Positions 46,005 to 58,793 of a DNA stretch of 64,000 nt are shown piece after piece. The notes beneath the pieces were generated by a model. The model saw only the letters and a list, made by a program, of their open reading frames with translations. It searched no databases and was not told the DNA's origin. The first letter of the stretch is position 1. Each line of letters starts with the position of its first letter. Source of the stretch: Helichrysum umbraculigerum (lineage: Eukaryota; Streptophyta; Magnoliopsida; Asterales; Asteraceae); NCBI GenBank assembly GCA_949592205.1, contig CATIUR010000003.1, forward strand, positions 150,535,259 through 150,599,258. Direction: 5' to 3'. The position numbers were made by a program, and so were the translations under genes.

Positions 46005-49000
46005 TGTGACACCCGGCAATTTAGGTTAACTTTTAAACTTAACCGAAACCCTAATTACGTGTATTTAGATGTGATTTAGGCTAAATACTTGTAATTACTT
46101 GTAACTATTTGTATATTTATGTGAATATACGCCTACGTAATTAGTTGTAATTACGCTTACGCAATTTGATGAAATTGTGCGAAACAACCGGACGGAGTCC
46201 GTCTAATTATACGACGTTGGTGAAAATATTTCCATAAATAACTTGAATCTATTTTTAAAAGTTATTTATCATATATTGTTAATTGGTTAAATTAATACAC
46301 GAAAAACTTAGGCGTTTTGGCTAAAACGTCTCAAACGCAAACGAACACGCGCAGAACGCGCCCGACAACTGAACGAAAGTCGAAATATTTTTTTTTTTTA
46401 TAATTTAAAATATATTATTTTGTGTGAAATTATTATTAAAAACATCGTATAATGATTCGTCAATAAAAACGTCTATTTAAAACGCTATGCGATTTAACCT
46501 CCGTAGAACGTGCACGCAAATCGAGGCCAATAATTTAACGAAACATTTTTATAAGTGTTTCCAAGTACTATACTAAATATTTCAAGTAGAAATATTGAAA
46601 CTCAAATCGTTAAATAAAAACGTCAACTAAACATTTAACGTATAAATAAACGTTTAAACAATCGGGTAAACGAACGTAAAACGCAACGATTTAAGCTAGA
46701 AATGTAAAATGACCAAAATGCCCTTGGTGGGACCACATGGGGGCCGGCCACCCCATGTGCCACCCCTCCCTTCCTCCACTCTTGATCCATGCAAGGTGAT
46801 CATCACTCTTGAACACCACAACCACATGCACCTCTTACACTTTCATTCTTACACTCCATCTTTTCTTTCTTCATCTCTCAATAACTCACAAACACTCTCA
46901 AAAATCTGGAGAAAAGCTCAGCCACATCCACCCCAAAAACCACCTACAACCACCATTAAACACCACCAAATTAAGAAAAGAAATCACAAGAAGGAAGCTA
47001 GGAGCAACACTTTCTTCATCTCCTTTTGTTCTCCATCATTTGCTTGGTATAAATCATCAAACCTTTTACTTATTTTACTTTTAATCTACTGATTATGATG
47101 TTATAATGTTCATCTAACATGAATATGTCCAAGATTGTTGTTAAAAATCGTTTTTATAACACATACAAGAACATGCATGAAATCTGCCTAAAAATCGACA
47201 GTTTACAAAAATATTCGTATAAAATCAAATACTGAGAATTAGAAGATGCATTTTTTTTTAAAATTTGCGTATCGAAAAGATCTACAACTTTCGTGTTTTG
47301 TACTTTTTCCAGAAACGTACTCGTTTTTCTATACGAACCAATTTATAAGACTGACCAGGAAGTTTTTTCGATAAAATGTGTTCGGTTGTTACGCGGCTTT
47401 ATTTAACTATGTTAATGGACTTGTTAGAAGCTGAAAATTTGATATGTTAGTTAAGACACTTAGTAAATCAGTTGGTAAAAATTTGGAAGTTTGATTTGGA
47501 CTATAGATAGGTGAAATCAGTTGGCGTAATGACCCGACATAAACCGAAAACATGCAAAATGTGACAGAATCTGTCTCCAGAAAATCAGTCCACAAAATCG
47601 GCCATAACTCGAGCTCTGTTAAGGGTTAGACAACGAATTTTTTTTTAAAAGTTGCGTATTGAAAAGAGCTACAACTTTCGTGTTTTGCACTTTTTCCAGA
47701 TCCGTACTTATTTTTGTATATATTCTGATCTTTGCGACTGCCTGATATTTGCCGAAAACCGAGTACGGTTCTTTCGTAAAATTATTATCTATCTAAATGG
47801 ACATTATAGATCTTGGAAAAATCAGGTTATAAACTAGACACACTCATGAACATCTGGTAAAAATTTTGGAATCAAATTCAGATTAGAACATGTTAAAATC
47901 GAGTGCCGAAGTAAACCGACAAAAACCGAAAACATAAAAATCTTAAGTTTTGACATGCGTATTAAAAACCGACATCTCGAATGACTCCGACACGAACCGA
48001 CACCTTTTATAAGCTTTATTTACTGAAATATGACTTGGGTAAAAAGTTCGGGTCAAACCGTCATAGTTGACCACGTTTTTGGACTTAGCAAAATCGAGAC
48101 AGACTTAAGTGTCGCATGAAACAGAATCTTTAAAAACTAGTTTTCTCACTAAGTGTTAAACTTCAAGTAACGTTAATACTTATACAATGCAATGCTATAA
48201 CTCATGAAACATACTATACATATGAAAGTATAACATCATCCTAATAATAATGTCTTAACGAATTATTATTACAAACTTTCACCAACGGGTCGTACACGTT
48301 TTTGATAAACAAACTTGAACAACTTATTTGGACATACTAGTTGATGAACTAGCTCTAGGTGGACATTAACCCTCCACCTACACGATTGGCTTAAGTGGAC
48401 ATTGACCCCCACTTATACAATCGCTATAGATGGTCTTTTGAGACATCTACTTATACCCAACCTTATACGTTTTTAGGACGTTAGAAGGTTGCACACCGGC
48501 TTGCTTGCTTATTTGATATTTGCTTGCTACTTGCTAATCTAAGGTGAGTTTCATAGCCCCACTTTTTACTGCTTTTTACTTTGGGGTGAGAATACATGCT
48601 CTGTTTTATAAACTATTTTACATATGAACGCAAGTAACGAAAACTCTTATACTAATTGCATGAGTAACTAAACCAAACTACGATGGCCCCTAACAAATAT
48701 CATAGTACGTTAATACTAAGCGCGAACATTATGGATAGATCTATCGGGACCTGACAATCCGCCATCCGGGTTAGTCGCTCTAACCACTATACGGATGCAT
48801 AATATTTCGTACAGCCGAGTGTACTGGTTACACACTCACTGGGGGTAAACAACTACGGTTAAGCTTCGGACTATGAGCTCATTGCAATAGTATACTATGA
48901 TTTACTTTGGCATTCGTGCAACTTTGATAACTATGAAATCTTGTGGTTCATACTATGATTTTAACTGCGCAAACCTATGATCTCACCAACTTTATGTTGA

Positions 49001-49347
49001 CCTTTTAGCATGTATTTCTCAGGTTCACATACGCAGTAGGACTTCCCACGGGAAACAAGGCAGTAGGATGCTTTTGGAAAGCATTAGCTCGAGTCGCATG
49101 TTTTCACAAACAACAAGAGATTAGATTGCATTACGATATTTTGTATCAACATTTATGTATTAGAAATCTCTAACGGTTTATGCGAACTCCAGATATTTTG
49201 TAAACATTTGAATTATGGTAATGTAATATTTTTCAAACGTCTCATATAGAGGTCGTTTGCTTTAATCTTTGTGTTGTGATATTTGATTTGGTCGGCGCCC
49301 CCGTGACACCTCATACTTCCGCTGCCACGTGTTTTGGGGGTGCGACA
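46005..49347 (+). repeat. Element C 5' LTR
   Basis: Begins TGTGACACCCGG, ends GGGGGTGCGACA. The frame 46709-47092 that is duplicated in both LTRs is Pro/His-rich low-complexity sequence and not a supported gene. Confidence 0.95.
48544..49022 (+). other. Intron-like structured module in element C LTR (second copy 55218-55696)
   Basis: AAG|GTGAGT at 48541-48549, hairpin GGTTAG-TCGCT-CTAACC (48769-48785), hairpin CAAC-TTTAT-GTTG (48987-48999), acceptor-like TTTCTCAG ending at 49022. Confidence 0.5.
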
Positions 49348-49349
49348 GA

Positions 49350-49362
49350 TTGGTATCAGAGC
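49350..49362 (+). other. Element C primer-binding site
   Basis: TTGGTATCAGAGC two bases after the 5' LTR, complementary to initiator tRNA-Met. Confidence 0.92.
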
Positions 49363-50538
49363 CTAAGGTTATAGCGAACTAGGATTGCATTAGTGACCTA
49401 GACTATAACCGTTAGGTTAGTATTCCTCATTTGTTATGACTGGTTCAGCAATTGCATCATTTGAATTTAATTTAACATAGCTTGATCAACTATGTACAAT
49501 TAAACAAGAATTGATGCAAGACCTGAAATGGTTATAGTGAACAAGAGTACAGTAGCAGACGTAGACCAAGGATAGAATGGGACCAACCTTTATATGTGCT
49601 TATGTGTTATGCTTCTATGTGTATATATATGTATAACCTTACGTACACTAAACTTATTTGCCACCCTTCACGGCAACCACTCCCACAGCTACGTCACCCA
49701 ACTCTGAAAACGAGGCTCTAGCCTTACTCACTACTGTGGAGATTTCCATGGTACCTACTCGCCCAACCGAATCGGGCAACGATATAACTAAATAGGACTC
49801 ACTTGAGGAGAATCCACCTAAGGATTCGCCACCCAAAATAAGTGACGCCTACTTCACCCGCTTCTTTCCGCTCACAACCAAATCACTCGGGAACACGTAT
49901 AGAACTTCAACCGTACGATACTTCGTCACTTCGTACTCTTCATACCCACTTTTATTGTAGACCTATGAATCGCGTGCGTTACACACGACTAGAAGGACGG
50001 ACAGACCTCCTCGAACTAGGCCTTATCCTATTCATACTACCTACTCGAAATAATATCTCCAACACTTGGATAGATTCCAATGACTTAGCTATGACTCGTT
50101 TTATGACTTTAACTACTCTGAACACAACTATCTTAATAACAACTAAACCACTTCGATCGCTGCCGCAATGAATGCTTGCAACCAAGGAGCAAGTCGTTAC
50201 ACTTATTCCACCACCAAATTCCCCTCAGGATTAGTTTATCCCTTGACATTGTAACCTGTTGGGGCGGGATGTGCCCAACTATCTATCTTTGTTATCTTTG
50301 TAAACTCTTGAACTAAGACCGGATGTAACACTGCCCGGCATATTTTGAGAACCTTCTAAGTCTTGTAATCATTTTGAACTTGCGCCTCAGTGTGGTTATA
50401 TAAATTTGCTTCCTTGTTTTACTTAATTATCTCGACGTGTCATAAACATCTGTTTTACTTTCCTTTATACATCTGCAATGACCATAAATCCTACTCAACG
50501 ACATCTTACGTGCCTCTCATTTTCTTACTTTTAGAATC
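49363..50538 (+). other. Element C leader between primer site and gag
   Basis: About 1.2 kb without a recognisable product. The short frame 49842-50171 has no domain. It may contain the packaging signal. Confidence 0.6.
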
Positions 50539-51540
50539 ATGGCACCAAAACGTCAAATGAACTCCATCGATATCGAGCGACTCATCAATCAGAGGGTACA
50601 AGCGGCCCTAGAAGCTGCCAGAAATGACCTTAACCCGAACCAAGGAAACCCTGGAGGGGCAGGCAACAATCCACCCGCGCCAAAGCCCTGCACCTACAAA
50701 GATTTCACAAATTGTAATCCCCTTAATTTCAAAGGAACCGAAGGAGCCGTCGGTCTCATGCACTGGATTGAGAAAATGGAGTCTGTTTTTCGAATAAGTA
50801 ACTGCCAAGAGGAAAACAAAGTAAAATTCTCTACCTGTACACTAGCTGAGAGTGCACTCACTTTTTGGAACTCATACGCCCAAACCCATAGTATTGATGC
50901 TGCCTATCAAATATCCTGGGATGAACTCAAAAACCTGCTGAGGGAAGAATACTGTCCTCGTGAGCAACTCCAACAGCTCGAACAAGAATTCTGGAACCTC
51001 ACAGTTCAAGGAAACGACATCACCAGCTACACAACCAGGTTCCACCAGCTTGCTCTTCTTTGTCCATCCATGGTGGACCCCGAATACAAACGTATTGAGA
51101 GATACATTTGGGGTCTTCCAGAAACGATCCAGGGAAATGTAACCTCTTCGAAACCCGGAACCATCCAAAGTGCCGTCCGTATGGCACATGAACTCATGGC
51201 GCAGATTGTCCGTCGTGGTACACCCGCTGAGAAAAGCACTGGAGATAACAAGAGGAAATGGCAGGGAAACAATCAGGGTCAACAACAAACTAAGAGGTCG
51301 GAAATTACTAGGGCCTATGCTGCTGGAACTGAAGAGAAACGGTACAAAGGGAACAAGCCTTTTTGCTCCGAATGCAACAGTCATCACGAAGGACCCTGTG
51401 GCACTCCATGTGACAAATGCAAAAACTATGGGCATTCAACCAAAGATTGCAGAGTGAAAACTTGTTTCGGTTGTGGTAACACTGGACATTTCAGGAATAA
51501 CTGTCCGAAACTGAACAACAACTCCCGACAGAACCCATAA
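50539..51540 (+). CDS. Gag polyprotein of element C
   Basis: 333 residues from ATG 50539 (MAPKRQMNSIDIERLINQR). The retrotransposon gag domain spans about residues 50-215 with FKGTEGAVGLMHWIEKMES, ALTFWNSYA, SYTTRFHQLALL and KRIERYIWGLP. A basic linker follows with KRKWQGNNQGQQQ. Then come CSECNSHHEGPC and CCHC knuckles CDKCKNYGHSTKDC and CFGCGNTGHFRNNC, and the protein ends shortly after. The frame is uninterrupted, as expected of a recent insertion. About 1.1 kb of non-coding DNA follows where protease and RT would be in a complete element. It may package its own RNA and rely on a relative's polymerase. Confidence 0.93.
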   Translation: MAPKRQMNSIDIERLINQRVQAALEAARNDLNPNQGNPGGAGNNPPAPKPCTYKDFTNCNPLNFKGTEGAVGLMHWIEKMESVFRISNCQEENKVKFSTCTLAESALTFWNSYAQTHSIDAAYQISWDELKNLLREEYCPREQLQQLEQEFWNLTVQGNDITSYTTRFHQLALLCPSMVDPEYKRIERYIWGLPETIQGNVTSSKPGTIQSAVRMAHELMAQIVRRGTPAEKSTGDNKRKWQGNNQGQQQTKRSEITRAYAAGTEEKRYKGNKPFCSECNSHHEGPCGTPCDKCKNYGHSTKDCRVKTCFGCGNTGHFRNNCPKLNNNSRQNP

Positions 51541-51839
51541 CTCTTTTTCGTGTACGATACTTCCTGATAACTTAACTTAATTATTTCACTCTTATTCGAT
51601 ACTGGACGAGTTTAGTCTACTACACGATTACACCCACTGATTTAGGTGCCAAGTACATTGTAGAACTTGCACTTTAAATTTAGCAAGCAAATTAGTCCAT
51701 AGACCTTTTGAGGATTACGACTTACATTCTTTGATGACTTTTACATTAGACCATCTTTGGGTCTCTTAAGGGTATACATATTGGAAATGCGTTTCCAGCA
51801 ATTTATATTGGATATAATCCAACTAACTGTTCACACTCA

Positions 51840-52470
51840 CACGAACTACGAACCACATAGGAATGTTTTACTACTACGAACCATTTGAACTCTGTTTTAA
51901 GAACTATTTGAACTTCGATTTATGAACTATTTGAACTTTGATTTACCAACTTGAACTCCGCTTTATGAACGATTTTGTACTATACCGTGAACTATGTTTA
52001 TGAAATTACTTTTACGTATTGTATAATACGACTATGAAACAACTATGATAACAACTATGAGCCCCACTACGATAACAATTATGAGAACAACTACGATAAC
52101 AACTATAGGGGAACTACGATAGCAACTACGAGCCCCACTACGATAATAACTACGATTCCAACTACGATTACATCTGTGATTAAACTTTGGAAACTTTGAC
52201 AACTTTGAAAACTTGAGACTTGTACTCCGATTTTAGAACTATGCTTTGAACTATGATCTCAACTATGACCTTTTCTTTGATTTCAACTACGATTCCTACT
52301 ACGAACCACATTGGAATGTTTCCTACTACGAACCATATAGGAATGTTTTCCTACTACGAACCATATAGGAATGTTTTCATACTATGAACCATACAGGAAT
52401 GTGTTCATACTACGAACCACATAGGAATGTTTTCCTACTACTACCAACTTTATAGCAAACGACCTTACTA
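51840..52470 (+). repeat. ACTACGA / GAACTA degenerate repeats in element C
   Basis: Short repeats (AACTACGATAACAACTA type, 52030-52160) followed by a 36-38-bp unit with ACTACGAACCATATAGGAAT and TTTTCCT (52290-52440). They fill most of the place that pol would occupy. Confidence 0.8.
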
Positions 52471-52643
52471 CGACTGACTATCTAGGAATATTTGTCCTAC
52501 TAATAGTACACGGAGATAATTCTCCAAACGTATACAAATGGATGCGTTGCATCACAACAACGAACTTTCCTTTTGTGGACTTAGTTAAACGTTAGAATTA
52601 CTCACACTTTCTCTAGATCCCACACAAACTATGACTACGAGCA

Positions 52644-52678
52644 AATTTCGGGACGAAATTCTCCTAACGGGGGAAGAA
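52644..52678 (+). other. Element C pre-PPT hairpin and polypurine tract
   Basis: Hairpin AATTTCG-GGA-CGAAATT (52644-52660), then CTCCTAACGGGGGAAGAA directly before TGTGACACC. Confidence 0.85.
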
Positions 52679-55600
52679 TGTGACACCCGGCAATTTAGGT
52701 TAACTTTTAAACTTAACCGAAACCCTAATTACGTGTATTTAGATGTGATTTAGGCTAAATACTTGTAATTACTTGTAACTATTTGTATATTTATGTGAAT
52801 ATACGCCTACGTAATTAGTTGTAATTACGCTTACGCAATTTGATGAAATTGTGCGAAACAACCGGACGGAGTCCGTCTAATTATACGACGTTGGTGAAAA
52901 TATTTCCATAAATAACTTGAATCTATTTTTAAAAGTTATTTATCATATATTGTTAATTGGTTAAATTAATACACGAAAAACTTAGGCGTTTTGGCTAAAA
53001 CGTCTCAAACGCAAACGAACACGCGCAGAACGCGCCCGACAACTGAACGAAAGTCGAAATATTTTTTTTTTTTATAATTTAAAATATATTATTTTGTGTG
53101 AAATTATTATTAAAAACATCGTATAATGATTCGTCAATAAAAACGTCTATTTAAAACGCTATGCGATTTAACCTCCGTAGAACGTGCACGCAAATCGAGG
53201 CCAATAATTTAACGAAACATTTTTATAAGTGTTTCCAAGTACTATACTAAATATTTCAAGTAGAAATATTGAAACTCAAATCGTTAAATAAAAACGTCAA
53301 CTAAACATTTAACGTATAAATAAACGTTTAAACAATCGGGTAAACGAACGTAAAACGCAACGATTTAAGCTAGAAATGTAAAATGACCAAAATGCCCTTG
53401 GTGGGACCACATGGGGGCCGGCCACCCCATGTGCCACCCCTCCCTTCCTCCACTCTTGATCCATGCAAGGTGATCATCACTCTTGAACACCACAACCACA
53501 TGCACCTCTTACACTTTCATTCTTACACTCCATCTTTTCTTTCTTCATCTCTCAATAACTCACAAACACTCTCAAAAATCTGGAGAAAAGCTCAGCCACA
53601 TCCACCCCAAAAACCACCTACAACCACCATTAAACACCACCAAATTAAGAAAAGAAATCACAAGAAGGAAGCTAGGAGCAACACTTTCTTCATCTCCTTT
53701 TGTTCTCCATCATTTGCTTGGTATAAATCATCAAACCTTTTACTTATTTTACTTTTAATCTACTGATTATGATGTTATAATGTTCATCTAACATGAATAT
53801 GTCCAAGATTGTTGTTAAAAATCGTTTTTATAACACATACAAGAACATGCATGAAATCTGCCTAAAAATCGACAGTTTACAAAAATATTCGTATAAAATC
53901 AAATACTGAGAATTAGAAGATGCATTTTTTTTTAAAATTTGCGTATCGAAAAGATCTACAACTTTCGTGTTTTGTACTTTTTCCAGAAACGTACTCGTTT
54001 TTCTATACGAACCAATTTATAAGACTGACCAGGAAGTTTTTTCGATAAAATGTGTTCGGTTGTTACGCGGCTTTATTTAACTATGTTAATGGACTTGTTA
54101 GAAGCTGAAAATTTGATATGTTAGTTAAGACACTTAGTAAATCAGTTGGTAAAAATTTGGAAGTTTGATTTGGACTATAGATAGGTGAAATCAGTTGGCG
54201 TAATGACCCGACATAAACCGAAAACATGCAAAATGTGACAGAATCTGTCTCCAGAAAATCAGTCCACAAAATCGGCCATAACTCGAGCTCTGTTAAGGGT
54301 TAGACAACGAATTTTTTTTTAAAAGTTGCGTATTGAAAAGAGCTACAACTTTCGTGTTTTGCACTTTTTCCAGATCCGTACTTATTTTTGTATATATTCT
54401 GATCTTTGCGACTGCCTGATATTTGCCGAAAACCGAGTACGGTTCTTTCGTAAAATTATTATCTATCTAAATGGACATTATAGATCTTGGAAAAATCAGG
54501 TTATAAACTAGACACACTCATGAACATCTGGTAAAAATTTTGGAATCAAATTCAGATTAGAACATGTTAAAATCGAGTGCCGAAGTAAACCGACAAAAAC
54601 CGAAAACATAAAAATCTTAAGTTTTGACATGCGTATTAAAAACCGACATCTCGAATGACTCCGACACGAACCGACACCTTTTATAAGCTTTATTTACTGA
54701 AATATGACTTGGGTAAAAAGTTCGGGTCAAACCGTCATAGTTGACCACGTTTTTGGACTTAGCAAAATCGAGACAGACTTAAGTGTCGCATGAAACAGAA
54801 TCTTTAAAAACTAGTTTTCTCACTAAGTGTTAAACTTCAAGTAACGTTAATACTTATACAATGCAATGCTATAACTCATGAAACATACTATACATATGAA
54901 AGTATAACATCATCCTAATAATAATGTCTTAACGAATTATTATTACAAACTTTCACCAACGGGTCGTACACGTTTTTGATAAACAAACTTGAACAACTTA
55001 TTTGGACATACTAGTTGATGAACTAGCTCTAGGTGGACATTAACCCTCCACCTACACGATTGGCTTAAGTGGACATTGACCCCCACTTATACAATCGCTA
55101 TAGATGGTCTTTTGAGACATCTACTTATACCCAACCTTATACGTTTTTAGGACGTTAGAAGGTTGCACACCGGCTTGCTTGCTTATTTGATATTTGCTTG
55201 CTACTTGCTAATCTAAGGTGAGTTTCATAGCCCCACTTTTTACTGCTTTTTACTTTGGGGTGAGAATACATGCTCTGTTTTATAAACTATTTTACATATG
55301 AACGCAAGTAACGAAAACTCTTATACTAATTGCATGAGTAACTAAACCAAACTACGATGGCCCCTAACAAATATCATAGTACGTTAATACTAAGCGCGAA
55401 CATTATGGATAGATCTATCGGGACCTGACAATCCGCCATCCGGGTTAGTCGCTCTAACCACTATACGGATGCATAATATTTCGTACAGCCGAGTGTACTG
55501 GTTACACACTCACTGGGGGTAAACAACTACGGTTAAGCTTCGGACTATGAGCTCATTGCAATAGTATACTATGATTTACTTTGGCATTCGTGCAACTTTG

Positions 55601-56021
55601 ATAACTATGAAATCTTGTGGTTCATACTATGATTTTAACTGCGCAAACCTATGATCTCACCAACTTTATGTTGACCTTTTAGCATGTATTTCTCAGGTTC
55701 ACATACGCAGTAGGACTTCCCACGGGAAACAAGGCAGTAGGATGCTTTTGGAAAGCATTAGCTCGAGTCGCATGTTTTCACAAACAACAAGAGATTAGAT
55801 TGCATTACGATATTTTGTATCAACATTTATGTATTAGAAATCTCTAACGGTTTATGCGAACTCCAGATATTTTGTAAACATTTGAATTATGGTAATGTAA
55901 TATTTTTCAAACGTCTCATATAGAGGTCGTTTGCTTTAATCTTTGTGTTGTGATATTTGATTTGGTCGGCGCCCCCGTGACACCTCATACTTCCGCTGCC
56001 ACGTGTTTTGGGGGTGCGACA
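52679..56021 (+). repeat. Element C 3' LTR
   Basis: 3343 bp. Same open frames at offset 6674 as the 5' LTR. Confidence 0.95.
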
Positions 56022-56026
56022 CCCGA

Positions 56027-56061
56027 GAACTTTCCTCAGCTTGGTTAGTAGGTGCATCCAT
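56027..56061 (-). pseudogene. First codons of element A gag
   Basis: ATG at 56061 reads MDAPTNQAEESS up to the CCCGA duplication of element C. The frame continues at 45999. Confidence 0.7.
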
Positions 56062-56437
56062 TTGCTATAAAGATTAACAGCTTTAGTTAACATATTCAAC
56101 TTTCCACATAATATAAACAGATACATAAACTTCCTACTTGGATCATCAAGAACAACCCTTAACTTAGACCATCGTATGTTTAACAACTTTGAATCTTCCA
56201 TGTGCACTAGTGTAATATAACTCCGTTGGCCAGACGTAGTCGTATTAAACTAATAACACATTTCTATTCAACGTTCTTAAACATAATCAAGTCGAGGCAA
56301 CAATCATTCTTGAAGTCATACATTTAGTCATGCAACAAGAAAATCTCTAAATTACAATTGTAATACGTAATCATGCATTCAAAATGGTTTAAGCTTAAGC
56401 AATCATAATGTGGATTACGTAAATCTCTTAAACCATC

Positions 56438-56450
56438 GCTCTGATACCAA
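56438..56450 (-). other. Element A primer-binding site
   Basis: Minus strand TTGGTATCAGAGC next to the 5' LTR. Confidence 0.88.
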
Positions 56451-56454
56451 CACT

Positions 56455-58793
56455 TGAAAAGCCCCAAAAAAAATTATTATTATTTTTTTTATATAAACTA
56501 CTACTGGTCCCATAACTCAACTATAACTAAATGTGAATACACAATGCTTATATATGATATGAATACTTTATTAGATCAAACAAGAAACAAAACAAAAATT
56601 GGGTCAGACAGAATCGCGTCGTGATACAACCAGATCGCGTCGCGATCTCGGGAACTTCACGTCGCGATTAACAACAATCACGTCGCAACCAGCTTATAAT
56701 TTTCTCGCGTTGCCAAATAATTTCTTCGCAACTCAAACTGACTTATGTTAACGAGCTAAATTTGACCATTAAAGATCGCGGCGCGACCCACACACAATCG
56801 CGCCGCGACCTGTACCTACACAACTCAGATTTTTAACGAACTTTGAACGCGCATAACTTTTAACTCATTAGGAGTTAGGACCTGAATTTTGCAAGCACCT
56901 CCACTATAACAATATAAAGGTTTTCCTTTTTGCACTTTTTCAAATTTCACGTTAACGAAGAAGACGGACGTATGACTAATTTGTGGTCATTTTGGACCAC
57001 TTTTGTAAACCAAGTCAATTCACAATCTACTCCTTTTCAGACCTGGACACTTTACCAACACATTACTTATACCATTGTGGTTCTAACAACAATAAGCAAT
57101 AATGTTCACCTATACTTTAACTCGTTTTAGCATATAGGCCAAATAGTGACCCGTTTGGGCACATTTTTGACCCGTTGTCAAAACTAATGACAAATCAATC
57201 GCTTAATATCAAACTTCAACATAATCAACTTCCTTTTACTATTAGAATCGACCAAAACTAAACTTGAACATATATTCCAAATTTTCAAGGTTTACATATT
57301 TATACTCCAAAACTACTAGTTTAACTATTTACTTCCAAACATATATACATTAACAACATAAGATTTCTATGTTCATCTTTGACTTTTCAAGTCAAAGTAC
57401 TACAAGGTCAAACTAGAAGCTTCAAAAGTAAACCATTACTTGACTTCAAAATACATTGTTTTGGACGAATTACACAAGTTATTATCATAACGATAATCAA
57501 AAGAGAAACATTTGCCAATCACAATCAAGCAAGCAAATTCAATCTACGGCTTTGTAATTACCTTTCCTTCTCTATGCCCACTTTCACCGACAACATTAAA
57601 CACTTAAAGAATAAGTACATCGCTTACTGAGCATATAGGCAATTAATTAAGTAATTCACCAAAACAACCAACAATTAACAACAAATAACACTAACCACAT
57701 AATCTTACACAAATAACTACTGAGCAATATGTAGAGACCAACTTCTCTATGCGGATCCGCGGTCATAATCACTTAGAACCATACCACATCGATATGAATG
57801 CTAAATCAACAACATGTGCTATGCACATATAACAACAACTCTATGCTAACAAAGTTAGCTAATCTCTACAAGGTTGCTCGTTCCACATAATTTACCACAA
57901 TCGTCAATTAACAACAATAATCAACGATAAACAACATAATAATCAATCAATACACCACTTGATTATGTAAACCTTTTGCTCGGAAGCAATCCGGAATCAC
58001 ATAACCATTACCCAATTAACCCCCATATTACTCACCTTTATGATTTATATGAGATTACCCAATGATCAACGAGATGCCACGTCTTTCACACCTAAGACAT
58101 AGCACAAGGCAATATAACAACATATTTAGAAACCACTAATCATCACAATTAAGCAATTATTAACATCAATCCTCCCCCACTTTGGATTGATTTCCACTTT
58201 CATGATCATAATCACTTCTATCATAGTAATACTACATTCAATTTATACTTTTAAGCTAGTCATCAATAGCTTACAAGAATTTTAACTATGATCATGAAGT
58301 TACTAATATACCACTTATAATTTCTTCACTTTTAAGTTGTAATTGAGTTAGTAATCAATACTAATGCACTTACTAACTACTAATTAATCGATTTCTAATT
58401 CTAATTTTGGATTAGAACCACTAACTAATCAAAACCCATCAAAACCCCAATTCTCTAAGTTAAAGGAATGAAGAATCAAACTTACTAATTATGGAAAGAT
58501 GGATTAGAAACAATGAATTTGATTGTTGAAGCTTGAATTTGAAGATTGGAGATTGATTTGGATTGATGGAAATTGATTTCTCACGTAACTTCTTTGAAGA
58601 GTAGCTCTGGAAGGGTTTAGAAATGAAAGGAATAACTTAACACGTAGGTAGTCAGTTCCCTTCAATTCCTATTGTCTTGAACTTAGAAACCATTCACAGT
58701 TTCTATTATATCTTATTACTTATAATAGTAATAACATTAAAACAATTATTTATCCGTTCAATAAAATAATACCTCGAAATTTGGGGTGTTACA
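56455..58793 (-). repeat. Element A 5' LTR
   Basis: Minus-sense TGTAACACCCC (58793) to GGGGCTTTTCA (56455), 2339 bp. Contains GTGAGT at 58035, hairpin GCTAAC-TTT-GTTAGC (57845-57859), a CTCAG end at 57720, and an array of near-palindromic TCGCGTCGCGA-type motifs at about 56605-56815. Confidence 0.8.

Larger units (their letters stand above)
46005..56021 (+). mobile_element. Element C: gag-only LTR retrotransposon (TR-GAG), TSD CCCGA
   Basis: Two 3343-bp LTRs (46005-49347 and 52679-56021), identical wherever I compared them at the constant offset 6674. Duplication CCCGA lies at 46000-46004 and 56022-56026. The 3.33-kb interior holds a primer-binding site, a gag gene, a repeat-rich non-coding 3' part and a purine tract. 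No pol is present. LTR identity makes this the youngest insertion visible here. It splits codons 12-13 of element A gag. Confidence 0.95.
34300..58793 (-). mobile_element. Element A: truncated Ty3/gypsy retrotransposon, host of three nested insertions
   Basis: Minus-sense. The 5' LTR is 56455-58793, primer-binding site 56438-56450, gag start 56061. Gag is cut by element C (46005-56021), element B (37705-45135) and a solo LTR (35362-37334). Each cut is flanked by its own 5-bp duplication, and the gag/protease frame resumes across it. Removing all three leaves about 5.1 kb, ending inside the RT. It is the oldest layer. Confidence 0.85.

Noticed and set aside
46709..47092. 127-residue frame, present again at 53383-53766
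   Set aside because: Identical only because both are LTRs of element C; low-complexity Pro/His/Ser content and no family.
49842..50171. Possible extra gene ahead of element C gag
   Set aside because: No domain, and it overlaps an equally long antisense frame; more likely untranslated leader.
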